Assembly: GCA_026419115.1 (NCBI GenBank)
Contig: JAOAAA010000026.1
Span: forward strand, 1 to 35,794
DNA: 35,794 nucleotides
Direction: 5' to 3'
DNA from: Gemmataceae bacterium
GTDB taxonomy: Bacteria > Planctomycetota > Planctomycetia > Gemmatales > Gemmataceae
Shown piece by piece: positions 16,799 through 25,691 of this stretch (the first letter of the stretch is position 1; each line of letters begins with the position of its first letter). The notes beneath the pieces were generated by a model that saw only the letters and a program-made list of their open reading frames with translations, made no database searches and was not told where the DNA came from. Made by a program: the position numbers and the translations under genes.

Positions 16799-16804
16799 AG
16801 GAGG
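16799..16804 (+). promoter_or_regulatory. Shine-Dalgarno AGGAGG fixing the glycosyltransferase start
   Basis: A perfect AGGAGG lies nine bases before the ATG at 16814. This decides against the upstream in-frame ATG at 16778, which would add 12 residues (MIKCPLVRRIGP) not typical of the family. Confidence 0.8.
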
Positions 16805-16813
16805 ATCGGTCCA

Positions 16814-17794
16814 ATGTCATTGATTTCTGTCGTTGTTCCTGTGAAGGACGAACAAGATAATATCGCTGCGCTCTATCAACGTGTGCGCGAAGCACTTCGG
16901 ACCGGTCCCGATTGGGAATTGGTTGTAGTTGATGATGGAAGCACCGACCAAACATTGGCGGAACTTCGCAAAATTGCGACGGTCGATCCTCGCGTCAAGG
17001 TGGTGAGTCTGCGGAGAAATTTTGGGCAGGCCGCCGCGATGCAAGCAGGCTTAGATGCTGCCATGGGCGATTTAGTCGCCACAATGGATGGGGATCTCCA
17101 GAACGATCCGGATGATATCCCTTTGATGATTGCCAAAATTGAAGAGGGCTACGATCTCGTTTTGGGGCGTCGATTAAAACGGAAAGATGCTTTACTCATC
17201 CGCAAGGTTCCTTCGCTTGTTGCCAATTGGCTGATTCGCAAAGTCACGGGGTTGCCCTACAAAGATTTTGGTTGCACCCTGCGTGTGATGAAACGGGAAC
17301 TGGCCGAGAATATGCGCATCTACGGTGAGATGCATCGATTCATTCCCGTGTTGGCCAATAATCTCGGCGCTCGGATTACCCAAATTGATGTACGTCATCA
17401 TCCTCGGACGGCGGGCCGTTCCAAATATGGTATCGGTCGAACAGGGCGAGTTCTTCTCGATCTCATGACCATTCGCTTTTTGTCACGATACATTACCCGA
17501 CCGATGCACTTCATGGGGGGGATCGGCCTATTGTTTCTCATCCTAGCTTTCGTCTCCGTGGCCGTGACTTGCGGGATGAAAATTTTTAATGGTGTTGACA
17601 TGACGGGTAACCCCCTGTTACTGCTAAGTGCCTTGCTGTTTCTGGCAGGGATGCAGTTTTTGGCCACGGGGTTAATGGGTGAAATTATTACGCGCACCTA
17701 CTTTGAAAGCCAAGATATGCGACCTTATGTGATTCGGGAAAGTCTCAACTTGGAACGGACCCCCGGCGATACAAGAAATATCCGAGCCGCCTGA
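16814..17794 (+). CDS. Family 2 glycosyltransferase, polyprenyl-phosphate sugar transferase type (DPM1/GtrB-like)
   Basis: The 326-residue protein has a GT-A catalytic domain with ISVVVPVKDEQDNI at the start, VVVDDGSTD (DDGS 40-43), the nucleotide-sugar-binding MDGDLQNDPDD (D92 and D94) and GCTLRVMKREL. Two membrane helices follow (about 228-255 and 263-290), then a C-terminal segment with YFESQDMRPYVIRE. This is the layout of dolichol- or undecaprenyl-phosphate hexose/aminosugar transferases such as GtrB, ArnC and DPM1. It probably moves a sugar from UDP or GDP to a polyprenyl phosphate at the cytoplasmic face of the membrane, to feed a glycosylation or lipid-modification step. The specific sugar and acceptor pathway are not visible, and the neighbours (lspA, mfd) do not help. 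Confidence 0.9.
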   Translation: MSLISVVVPVKDEQDNIAALYQRVREALRTGPDWELVVVDDGSTDQTLAELRKIATVDPRVKVVSLRRNFGQAAAMQAGLDAAMGDLVATMDGDLQNDPDDIPLMIAKIEEGYDLVLGRRLKRKDALLIRKVPSLVANWLIRKVTGLPYKDFGCTLRVMKRELAENMRIYGEMHRFIPVLANNLGARITQIDVRHHPRTAGRSKYGIGRTGRVLLDLMTIRFLSRYITRPMHFMGGIGLLFLILAFVSVAVTCGMKIFNGVDMTGNPLLLLSALLFLAGMQFLATGLMGEIITRTYFESQDMRPYVIRESLNLERTPGDTRNIRAA

Positions 17795-17852
17795 TTTCAT
17801 TTTTAGAGCTTTAGGGGATAAGAGGTTTAGAGGTTTCGGGATCTTTTTTTCT

Positions 17853-20800
17853 TTAGGTCGTGATTCCGTTTTCCGAAGTTTCCTCGGGTACTTCGGGGTC
17901 ATTTTTAGGGCGAGCGAGTAGCTTCGTGAGGAAAGGCTCTAAAATTTCGTCCTTCCATACCGGTTCGGGAATCTTCAAATAAATATCTTTTTCATCTACG
18001 ATTTTCATTTCGGAATTTCGCTGGCATAACATCCGTGCCTTTTGCAAGTCGCGATAGCCTAATACCAAAAAGTCATTATTCCGATGGATGCTCGATATTT
18101 GCCAATAGGCCGCTAGTATTCTCAGACGAGTGATCTTGATTAACCACTCAGTCGGTTCAGGGATAGGGCCATAGCGATCCCGAAGTTCTTGGGCAAATTC
18201 GTTAAGGCGAATGGTGGAACGCACGCGCGATAATCGCCGATACACCTCGATCCGCAGTTTCTGTCCGGGCACATATTGACTGGGAAGAAATGCAGGCCAA
18301 GGAAGATTGATGTTTACCTCAAGGGGCTGATTCAGGGGCATCTTCTTCAGAGTTCGGACAGCATTTTCGAGGAGTTGGCAATACATTTCGTAACCCACCG
18401 AAGAAATATGGCCGCTTTGTTCTGTCCCTAAAATGTTGCCGGCTCCGCGAATTTCTAGATCGCGCATGGCAATTTTGAATCCCGACCCAAGGGCGGTAAA
18501 TTCCTCAATGGCTTTCAGGCGTTTCACAGCATCGGCCGTCACCTGTCGATGTTCATCAACAATCAAATAAGCATAGGCCCGATTTTTTTGCCGGCCGACC
18601 CGTCCACGAAGTTGGTGCAGGTCGGCCAAACCATATTGGTCGGCTTGATCGATAAAGATCGTGTTTGCATTGGGAATATCGACACCACTTTCGATGATGG
18701 TGGTGGCCACCAAAATTTGGGCCTCGCGCGAGAGGAACTTCATCATGGCCTGTTCGAGTTCTTCGCTGGACATTTGACCATGACCGACCGCCACGCGGGC
18801 TTCGGGGATCAGAACCCTCAATCGATGGGCCACCTCATGAATATCATAAACGCGATTGTGGACGAAATAAACCTGACCATCTCTTCCTAATTCTCGCAAG
18901 ATAGCCGCTCGAATCAGCTTCTCATCCCAACGGATAATCCGCGTTTCTACGGGTAATCGTTCCGGTGGCGGGGTTTCTAAATTGCTTATATCCCGAACAC
19001 CTAATAAGGACAAATGAAGCGTCCTCGGGATAGGCGTCGCCGTCATGGTCAGAATATCGACGGTGGCTCGCAATTGCTTCAAACGCTCCTTATGAACAAC
19101 CCCGAAGCGTTGCTCTTCGTCGATAATCACTAACCCCAAATCTTTGAATTGAACATCTTTTGAAACCAACCGATGGGTACCAATCACAATATCGACCTCA
19201 CCGGATTTCAATCCCTTGAGGACCGATCGAGTTTCTTCCGAGGAACGAAATCGATTCAGGCATTCAATTCTGAAGGGGTACTCAGCAAAGCGACTGCGAA
19301 AGGTCCGGAAATGTTGTTCGGCCAAAATAGTAGTGGGAACCAGCATGGCCACTTGTTTACCATTATCCGCAGCTTTGAAGGCCGCACGCAGGGCCACCTC
19401 GGTTTTCCCGAAGCCGACATCTCCGCATAGTAAACGATCCATAGAACGGGGGAGGCACATATCCCGTTTCACTTCTTCGATGGCAAGAATCTGATCGGGA
19501 GTTTCTTGGTAGGGAAAGCTCGCCTCGAATTGTTTTTGCCATTCCGTATCTGGAGGATAGGCGTAACCGGTTTGAGCAGCACGAATGGCTTGCAGTTGGA
19601 GCATCTCGGCGGCTAAATCGCGGACGGCCTCGGCGACTTTTTCTTTTTTCTTTGCCCAGCTATTGCTTCCCAAACGAGAAAGCTCAGGAACGCTCCTTGA
19701 ACTCCCGACATATTTTTGAATCAGGTCGATTTTCGAGGCAGGTACATACAGCAGATTACCATCGCGAAATTCCAGCAGAAGGTTCTCTTCCAAGGTATTC
19801 GTCATGCCTTTATGTGCTTCAAACCTTTCCAGCATGCGCATACCACGAAAGCGAGCGATCCCATGAATCACATGGACGACCAAATCGCCCTCGGTCAATT
19901 CCAAAAAGGAATCGAGTGCCCGCGATTCCACCTGCCGACGGGGCAGGGCAACGGTTTTCTGCCCAGCAGGGGTCTGTTCCCGATGGAATAACTCGTGCGA
20001 GCCGATCACCACCACGTTGGCATCGATCCACCGAAAACCGGAACGCACTGAACCGGTGACAAGCTGTAGCCGGTTCGAGGTGGCCAGTTGACCGGCTTTG
20101 AGAACGTCTTGTAATCGTTGAATTTCAGCATCGGTGTCACAGGCAATGAGTACTTGGGAGTTTTGCCCTACCGCATCTAATTCTTCCCGAACTCGGTGGA
20201 CGTTCCCACTGAAGCGCTCGATGGATTCGATCGGGAAATGAACGATCGATTCGAGTGACATTTGAGGTAACGCCGACAAGCTGACGGTACCGAAATTCAT
20301 GAGATGCGCCAAGGAACGATCGGGTGAGAATAGCCCTTTCGTGTCGGTGACCGTTTCTAAGTAAAATTTACCTTGCTCAACAATATCGGTCGATTGAACA
20401 AAAACAATCCACGAATCGGGTGGCAAGTGATCGCTGAGGTGCCCTTTACCGACATCGGGGATGCGGCGTCCTCCAGCTAATAGAAAGACCTGTTCAAGCG
20501 TTTGAAGGCTTCTTTGCGTGGCGGGGGAAAAAGTGCGGATCGTCTCGATTTCGTCGCCAAAAAATTCGAGTCGAGTAGGTTCAGTGCGATCGGGGGAATA
20601 GACATCGAATATCCCTCCTCGGCGGGCAAATTCGCCGGGTAATTCTACGGCATCGACCCGTTTATAGCCTTCTCGCACCAGCCAAGAACTCAGTTCTTCT
20701 AAGTCAATTGTGTCGCCAGTTTTCAGAGAGCGTCCCTGTGTTTGCAGCGATTCTAAGCTCGGGACCGGTTGAATTGTGGCACTGACCGTCGTCAATAAAA

Positions 20801-21164
20801 TTTTCACCGAACCGGAATGCAATGCTCGGAGGGTGCGTAATCGGCGAGCAGGGGTATCGTCCAACGAGTTAGGGTCAACCGGCCATGTTTCTAGCGGAGG
20901 TAGCACTGTGGGGCGAACCCCAAAGAAGGTGGTCAGATCATAAGTCCAAGGCTCAAGGTCGCCATTATAAGCGAGGACGACCACGACCACCGAGGGGGCT
21001 TTCATCGCTAGGCCAGCACAGACCATTGCGGCGGAGGAACCCCAGACTCCATCGATCGTGGTGGCTTCTTTTCGGCCAAGGGATTGTAATAGCGCAGGGA
21101 TTCCCTCGGCCCGTTCGATTTGGGCGCTTAATTTGACGAATGGGGACTCCAAAATGGAATTCAT
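17853..21164 (-). CDS. mfd: Transcription-repair coupling factor
   Basis: Mfd removes RNA polymerase stalled at DNA damage and recruits UvrA for nucleotide excision repair. The 1103-residue length is normal for the family. Visible in order: a UvrB-like N-terminal region (VELPGEFARRGGIFDVYSP at about 190), the CarD-like RNA-polymerase-interaction domain (GDLVVHVIHGIARFRGM at about 425), helicase motif I GDVGFGKTE (about 577-585), the DEEQRFGV motif (about 680), the TMTATPIPRTLH motif, QLRGRVGR and the C-terminal TRCF domain (EVYRRLSRV onwards). It is transcribed towards the plus-strand glycosyltransferase, with only 58 bases between their ends. The start ATG at 21164 follows a short AT-rich gap shared with the divergent dedA-like gene. 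Confidence 0.97.
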   Translation of the reverse strand: MNSILESPFVKLSAQIERAEGIPALLQSLGRKEATTIDGVWGSSAAMVCAGLAMKAPSVVVVVLAYNGDLEPWTYDLTTFFGVRPTVLPPLETWPVDPNSLDDTPARRLRTLRALHSGSVKILLTTVSATIQPVPSLESLQTQGRSLKTGDTIDLEELSSWLVREGYKRVDAVELPGEFARRGGIFDVYSPDRTEPTRLEFFGDEIETIRTFSPATQRSLQTLEQVFLLAGGRRIPDVGKGHLSDHLPPDSWIVFVQSTDIVEQGKFYLETVTDTKGLFSPDRSLAHLMNFGTVSLSALPQMSLESIVHFPIESIERFSGNVHRVREELDAVGQNSQVLIACDTDAEIQRLQDVLKAGQLATSNRLQLVTGSVRSGFRWIDANVVVIGSHELFHREQTPAGQKTVALPRRQVESRALDSFLELTEGDLVVHVIHGIARFRGMRMLERFEAHKGMTNTLEENLLLEFRDGNLLYVPASKIDLIQKYVGSSRSVPELSRLGSNSWAKKKEKVAEAVRDLAAEMLQLQAIRAAQTGYAYPPDTEWQKQFEASFPYQETPDQILAIEEVKRDMCLPRSMDRLLCGDVGFGKTEVALRAAFKAADNGKQVAMLVPTTILAEQHFRTFRSRFAEYPFRIECLNRFRSSEETRSVLKGLKSGEVDIVIGTHRLVSKDVQFKDLGLVIIDEEQRFGVVHKERLKQLRATVDILTMTATPIPRTLHLSLLGVRDISNLETPPPERLPVETRIIRWDEKLIRAAILRELGRDGQVYFVHNRVYDIHEVAHRLRVLIPEARVAVGHGQMSSEELEQAMMKFLSREAQILVATTIIESGVDIPNANTIFIDQADQYGLADLHQLRGRVGRQKNRAYAYLIVDEHRQVTADAVKRLKAIEEFTALGSGFKIAMRDLEIRGAGNILGTEQSGHISSVGYEMYCQLLENAVRTLKKMPLNQPLEVNINLPWPAFLPSQYVPGQKLRIEVYRRLSRVRSTIRLNEFAQELRDRYGPIPEPTEWLIKITRLRILAAYWQISSIHRNNDFLVLGYRDLQKARMLCQRNSEMKIVDEKDIYLKIPEPVWKDEILEPFLTKLLARPKNDPEVPEETSENGITT

Positions 21165-21335
21165 TTGTCCTCACCTAATACCTGCATAATTTACCTAAAA
21201 TGCTCCTATCAACCAAGATGAAAAAATGGCCACTCGTGGGGGAAACCTATCCGTAGTCCTTTCACCGGTGAAAATCACGCTTTCCTTTTTTGTCTAGTTT
21301 GTGTATCCTCTTGGAATTCAGTCAGGGGAAAGTCG

Positions 21336-22130
21336 ATGGGTAACTTATTCGAGCAAATAGTTAAGGTCTTCCAAAATCTCTTTAACTCGAAAGAGTTAAT
21401 GGAGGTCCTAAAAGAACCCGAGATTACAACCGCGGCCTTTATTGCCCTGACGTTGATCATCTTCACCGAAACAGGCCTATTGATTGGTTTTTTTCTGCCC
21501 GGTGACTCTTTGCTTGTGACCGTCGGCATTGTCGCTTGGAATGCGGATTGGTCGTTGCCTTTGCTTATGATTATTCTTTCGATTGCTGCAATCGTGGGGG
21601 ATACGGTCGGCTATTGGATTGGTGCGAAGGCCGGTGTGAAACTCTATGAGCGAAAGGAATCGTTCTTTTTTCGGAAGTCCCATTTGTTGGTTGCCCAAAA
21701 GTTCTACGAGAAGCATGGCGGGAAAACCATCATCCTCGCTCGATTCGTGCCGATTGTGCGGACGTTTGCCCCTGTGGTTGCGGGGATTAGTCGAATGAAT
21801 TATCGTCGGTTTCTCATGTTCAACGTGGTGGGGGGAATCAGTTGGATCGTTTCTATGTTGACCGTCGGTTATCTCATTACCCCTTTCGTGGACCCGTTTT
21901 TAAGAAAGCTCTTTGGTCCAGAATTTCGCACGGCCGACCATGCAGAAAAGCTGATTATTATTGTGGTATTTCTTTCGATTTTACCCGCAGTTTATGCCAC
22001 GTTGAAGGAATGGTTGAAGGCTCGCAAGGAGAGATTTGCAACCTTACCCCCCGTGACCTATTCCCAACCAGAAAAGGTTGACTATGTTGATATGAAGAAC
22101 AACCCGCCCCAACCTGAGATAACCCCATGA
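21336..22130 (+). CDS. DedA-family (VTT domain) membrane protein
   Basis: The 264-residue protein has the DedA/SNARE-associated domain: [16 protein letters not shown], then [13 protein letters not shown], then [33 protein letters not shown] with the conserved F/Y-GG-K and R-F-x-P-x-x-R motifs, then [15 protein letters not shown]. Proteins of this family are flippases or proton-dependent transporters in the inner membrane; some recycle undecaprenyl phosphate, others flip phosphatidylethanolamine. The charged C-terminal 50 residues (after about 225) are cytoplasmic and end in a Pro-rich tail. Its stop overlaps the start of kbl by four bases (ATGA), so the two are translationally coupled. GGGGAAAG lies about 10 bases before the ATG. 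Confidence 0.93.
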   Translation: MGNLFEQIVKVFQNLFNSKELMEVLKEPEITTAAFIALTLIIFTETGLLIGFFLPGDSLLVTVGIVAWNADWSLPLLMIILSIAAIVGDTVGYWIGAKAGVKLYERKESFFFRKSHLLVAQKFYEKHGGKTIILARFVPIVRTFAPVVAGISRMNYRRFLMFNVVGGISWIVSMLTVGYLITPFVDPFLRKLFGPEFRTADHAEKLIIIVVFLSILPAVYATLKEWLKARKERFATLPPVTYSQPEKVDYVDMKNNPPQPEITP

Positions 22131-23317
22131 GTGTTCAAAAACTGATCGATCACTTAACGACTCAACTGGAAACCTTAAAATCGACCGGTCTTTATAAACG
22201 GGAACGATTGATTGAATCCCCTCAAAATGCCGAGATTACCGTAAACGGTAAAAAGGTCATCAACTTTTGCGCCAATAACTATCTCGGTCTCGCAAATCAT
22301 CCAGAAATCGTACAAAGCGCCCATGAGACTCTTGATACTTGGGGATACGGACTTTCCAGCGTTCGCTTTATTTGTGGAACACAGACCCCGCATCGCCAAC
22401 TCGAACAGGCCATCGCTCGATTTTTTGGCAAAGAAGATGCGATCCTTTACATCTCCTGTTTTGATGCCAATGGGGGCTTGTTCGAGACCCTTTTGAGCGA
22501 AGAAGATGCCGTCCTCAGTGATGAACTCAACCATGCGAGCATTATTGATGGCATACGATTATGTAAAGCAAAACGATTCCGTTACAAGCACAATGATATG
22601 AGCGATCTGCGGAATAAGCTGGAAGAAGCGAAAGGCAGTCGATTCAAATTTATCTTCACGGATAGTGTTTTCTCGATGGATGGGGACCTCGCAAAACTAC
22701 CCGAAATTTGCGACTTGGCCGATCAATACGATGCCTTCGTGGGTATCGATGATTGTCATGGTACGGGGCATCTGGGGCAAGGAGGAAGAGGGGCTGCCGA
22801 ATTACTCGGCGTGCTTGATCGGATCGATGTGATTACGAGCACGCTCGGAAAAACAGCGGGTGGGGCTGCCGGTGGCTTTACCACAAGCCGAAAAGAAATT
22901 GTCGATTGGTTAAAAAATCGATCTCGACCCTACCTGTTTTCTAATTCAGTACCCCCTTCACTCGTAGGCGCGGCAGGGAAAGCCCTAGAGCTAATCCAAA
23001 AAAGCACCTCACTGCGGGAAACGCTGACCCAGAATACCCAAAAAATGCGGGCCGGTCTCGAAGGTGCCGGCTTTACGGTCAAACTGGGGCCGACCCCAAT
23101 TCTTCCGGTCATGTTGGGAGATGCGGCGCTAGCGAGCCAAATGGCCGAGAAACTTTTGACGCATGGAATTTATGTCATCGGCTTTAGCTATCCGGTAGTC
23201 CCTCAAGGGCAAGCGCGAATTCGATTACAAGTCTCTGCTGCCCATACACCAAGTCAGATTGAGCAAGCCATTCAGGCTTTCAAAGAGGTCGGTAAAGAGC
23301 TAGGGATTGTGAAATAA
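22127..23317 (+). CDS. kbl: Glycine C-acetyltransferase (2-amino-3-ketobutyrate CoA ligase)
   Basis: This PLP enzyme of the alpha-oxoamine synthase family splits 2-amino-3-ketobutyrate with CoA into glycine and acetyl-CoA, in threonine breakdown. The 396-residue sequence follows E. coli Kbl closely: [57 protein letters not shown], and [13 protein letters not shown] with the PLP-binding Lys242, then [14 protein letters not shown]. The match in the last segment favours Kbl over the related 8-amino-7-oxononanoate synthase or serine palmitoyltransferase. Threonine dehydrogenase (tdh), the usual partner, is not adjacent. It is the second gene of the dedA-kbl pair. Short GATGAATC repeats lie just downstream at about 23336-23390. 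Confidence 0.94.
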   Translation: MSVQKLIDHLTTQLETLKSTGLYKRERLIESPQNAEITVNGKKVINFCANNYLGLANHPEIVQSAHETLDTWGYGLSSVRFICGTQTPHRQLEQAIARFFGKEDAILYISCFDANGGLFETLLSEEDAVLSDELNHASIIDGIRLCKAKRFRYKHNDMSDLRNKLEEAKGSRFKFIFTDSVFSMDGDLAKLPEICDLADQYDAFVGIDDCHGTGHLGQGGRGAAELLGVLDRIDVITSTLGKTAGGAAGGFTTSRKEIVDWLKNRSRPYLFSNSVPPSLVGAAGKALELIQKSTSLRETLTQNTQKMRAGLEGAGFTVKLGPTPILPVMLGDAALASQMAEKLLTHGIYVIGFSYPVVPQGQARIRLQVSAAHTPSQIEQAIQAFKEVGKELGIVK

Positions 23318-23445
23318 GAACTGAGTAATCCATCGCGATGAATCGATGAATCTGTGGATCAATCAAACGATGATTTGATGAATCTGCGATTTCCAATCCA
23401 GACGACAGGCCCGAGGAAACGCTCACCACAATAAAGGATTGCGAA

Positions 23446-24315
23446 TTACTCACGTCGAGAGGTCGGAGCAGGCAGGGCAGGGATGGGTTCAACAATCGTT
23501 CGACTCGGTTGAGAAGGACGTTCTTGATCAAATCGCGGTTTGAGCATAATTTCTTCCTTCTTCAACGGCTCTTTTGGTTCTTTCACATCGGGTTCTTTGG
23601 TGCCTACCCCCGTGGTTTGGCGATAAATCCAAGTGGCTCCCCCCGTCCAACGAATACCCGAAGGTTCAATTCGTTCACCGTCTCCTAAACGCTCAAAATC
23701 GAGTTGTAAGGTTTTGCGTTTGATTACCCGAGTACCGTCGGCTTTTTTCTCTTCGGCCCAACCGTTAGAAAGTCCCGCGACGAAGATCGAAAATTTGTTG
23801 GTTCGATCGATTTTATCTTTTGTCCCCGGCGCGGGGTCCACATCGGTCCAAATGGCCACACCGGCGACTCGTTTGGGAAAGGCATCTTTTTTCGAGACAG
23901 GGATCGGTTCTTCCGAAATCGTAACCGAGTTTTTGATGTTGAATTTTCCAAAGGGGTCTTCCCGTTGACGGATCGCCTTTTCGACCGAGGGTAAAATTTC
24001 GTCGGTGTGGGTGGTGAATCGATCCAAGGTCACGAGTTCAATATCTGGAATAAAGGTGTGAACATCCCCCTTAGGATCACGATTCGAGACCCAATACAGC
24101 ATGTACCAAATGATTTTGTTACCCCGCCCCGGAACTTTCTCAACGATGATGCGTGGGTCTTGAAATTCAAAATGAAGCGTCCACACATCTTCTTTGTCGA
24201 AGGTTGTCGCTTCGGGTGCGATCTCGCGAGAACGTTCACCTCGGTCTTGAGCCAAGACGTTTGAAGCTAGAACTGACGTCCCCAAAATGGTTGTCAGGGC
24301 CAAGAGTCGCAACAT
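23446..24315 (-). CDS. Secreted protein of unknown function
   Basis: The ATG at 24315 (with GGGGGA about eight bases upstream) is preferred to a TTG at 24330; it gives a 289-residue product starting with a clear Sec signal peptide (MLRLLALTTILGTSVLASNVLAQ). The mature part opens with charged residues, then KEDVWTLHFEFQDPRIIVEKVPGRGNKIIWYMLYWVSNRD, a probably beta-rich domain, a central ISEEPIPVSKKDAFPKRVAGVAIW segment, and KRKTLQLDFERLGDGERIEPSGIRW. The last 60 residues are Pro/Glu/Lys-rich. I do not recognise the family. It looks like one of the many planctomycete-only secreted proteins. It is convergent with kbl and has no operon partner. Confidence 0.8.
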   Translation of the reverse strand: MLRLLALTTILGTSVLASNVLAQDRGERSREIAPEATTFDKEDVWTLHFEFQDPRIIVEKVPGRGNKIIWYMLYWVSNRDPKGDVHTFIPDIELVTLDRFTTHTDEILPSVEKAIRQREDPFGKFNIKNSVTISEEPIPVSKKDAFPKRVAGVAIWTDVDPAPGTKDKIDRTNKFSIFVAGLSNGWAEEKKADGTRVIKRKTLQLDFERLGDGERIEPSGIRWTGGATWIYRQTTGVGTKEPDVKEPKEPLKKEEIMLKPRFDQERPSQPSRTIVEPIPALPAPTSRRE

Positions 24316-24692
24316 AGAATTTTCCCCCAAAATTCAACCCCACGCCATAACACACCCTCGAACAGTGTTCAAGAGCATTTAGGGCTATACATACCATTCT
24401 AACCGGAAAATTCTGTCCAAGGGAATGGTAAAATGGAGAACATAAAAAAGTTGAAAGCGTTAAGGCCGTCAGAATCATTCTTTGAGGAAATGGTTTAGGG
24501 GCTTTGGTCAACTCGAAGGCGAATCCGTGATTGGGAGGCGAATCCTTGATTGGACTCTGAGGAGAGATCACGTCAGAAAGTTTGTACCTCAATCCCCTCT
24601 TGTAACTTTCACATCCAGCGCCGTGAGACATGACAGAACAAACGAAAGAAACTTTGTGCCCCAATCCTCTCGGAAATTCCTAAACTAAATGC
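24316..24692. other. Intergenic region with degenerate short repeats
   Basis: This 377-base gap lies between divergent genes. It holds a 19-bp tandem pair starting GGCGAATCC at 24518 and 24537, and a second degenerate pair (AAAGTTTGTACCTCAATCC near 24570 and AAACTTTGTGCCCCAATCC near 24649) about 80 bases apart. Several short open frames cross it, but none has a ribosome-binding site or a recognisable product. The promoter of the moxR operon should lie here. Confidence 0.5.
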
Positions 24693-25679
24693 ATGTCTCA
24701 AGAACGTGCTGACGAACGAAGTGTGCAAGAAGCTCGGGGTAGGATCGAACCGTTTTTTCGTGAAGTGGCTTCGGTTGTGATCGGTCAAGAACACCTCATT
24801 CGTAGGTTAGTAATTGCCCTACTGACCGATGGCCATGTTCTTGTCGAAGGGGTTCCCGGCTTAGCAAAGACCTTGGCGATCCGAACCGTTTCGGGAGCGC
24901 TGAAGTTAAGTTTCTCTCGGGTGCAATTCACCCCCGATTTGCTCCCTGCCGATGTGATTGGCACCCAAATTTACAATCCTAAGGAGACGGCCTTCTATGT
25001 GAAAAAAGGCCCGATTTTTGCGAATGTTGTTTTGGCGGACGAAATCAACCGCGCACCGGCCAAGGTTCAAAGTGCCTTACTCCAAGCGATGGAAGAGCGG
25101 CAAGTCACTATCGGGGAGGAAACTTTCCCCTTGCCGCGACCTTTTTTTGTTCTGGCCACGCAGAACCCCATCGAGCAAGAGGGGACTTATGTGCTGCCTG
25201 AAGCTCAGTTAGATCGCTTCTTGTTTAAGGTCGTGGTCAAACACCTAAGTCGGCACGAAGAACTGAAATTGATCGATCGTCATGCCTCGGTAAATGCTTC
25301 CCGTCAGGTGCAGGCCGTTCTGACACCCGAAGATTTAGCTCAATTTCGACAAGTGGTCGATTCGATTCATATAGATGATCGAGTCAAAGGCTACATCGTG
25401 GATATTGTGCGCTGTACCAGAAACCCCAGTGAATACGGGCAGAATTTTGGCGCGTGGATTCAAAATGGCTCTAGCCCGCGAGGAATTTTGGCTTTGGTTC
25501 GGGCCAGTCAAGGCGAAGCCTTTTTGAATGGTCGTTACTTTGTGACCCCTAGCGATGTTCAAGCGGTGGCGGGGGATGTTCTGGCCCATCGTATTCTGAT
25601 TTCTTACGAGGCCGAAGCAGAAAACATCGATTCCTTAATGATCGTAGAGAAAATTGTCCAAGCGATACCGACACCTTAA
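24693..25679 (+). CDS. MoxR-family AAA+ ATPase
   Basis: The 328-residue protein has the MoxR layout: Walker A GVPGLAKT (53-60), then RVQFTPDLLPADVIGTQIYN, Walker B VVLADEINRAPAKVQSALLQAMEE, sensor 1 FVLATQNPIEQEGTYVLPEAQLDRF, and a C-terminal lid domain with SSPRGILALVRASQGEAFLNGRYFV. MoxR ATPases act with von Willebrand factor A proteins as chaperones that assemble or insert metal into protein complexes, or in envelope stress tolerance. It is the first of four tightly spaced plus-strand genes; lgt starts 12 bases after it and a VWA protein follows. The ATG has no strong Shine-Dalgarno. The usual DUF58 partner gene is not present next to it. Confidence 0.94.
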   Translation: MSQERADERSVQEARGRIEPFFREVASVVIGQEHLIRRLVIALLTDGHVLVEGVPGLAKTLAIRTVSGALKLSFSRVQFTPDLLPADVIGTQIYNPKETAFYVKKGPIFANVVLADEINRAPAKVQSALLQAMEERQVTIGEETFPLPRPFFVLATQNPIEQEGTYVLPEAQLDRFLFKVVVKHLSRHEELKLIDRHASVNASRQVQAVLTPEDLAQFRQVVDSIHIDDRVKGYIVDIVRCTRNPSEYGQNFGAWIQNGSSPRGILALVRASQGEAFLNGRYFVTPSDVQAVAGDVLAHRILISYEAEAENIDSLMIVEKIVQAIPTP

Positions 25680-25691
25680 ACCGATTCCAGC

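Noticed and set aside
23336-23400. GATGAATC repeats downstream of kbl as a CRISPR or regulatory array
   Set aside because: The copies are very short and unevenly spaced; there are no spacers of constant length. Simple low-complexity sequence.
24236-24664. 142-codon open frame on the minus strand upstream of the secreted protein
   Set aside because: It overlaps the start of the secreted protein in another frame and crosses degenerate repeats; no signal, motif or ribosome-binding site supports it.
24482-24688. 68-codon plus-strand frame with repeated FVPQS
   Set aside because: It starts with TTG without a ribosome-binding site; the repeated peptide only mirrors the repeated DNA.
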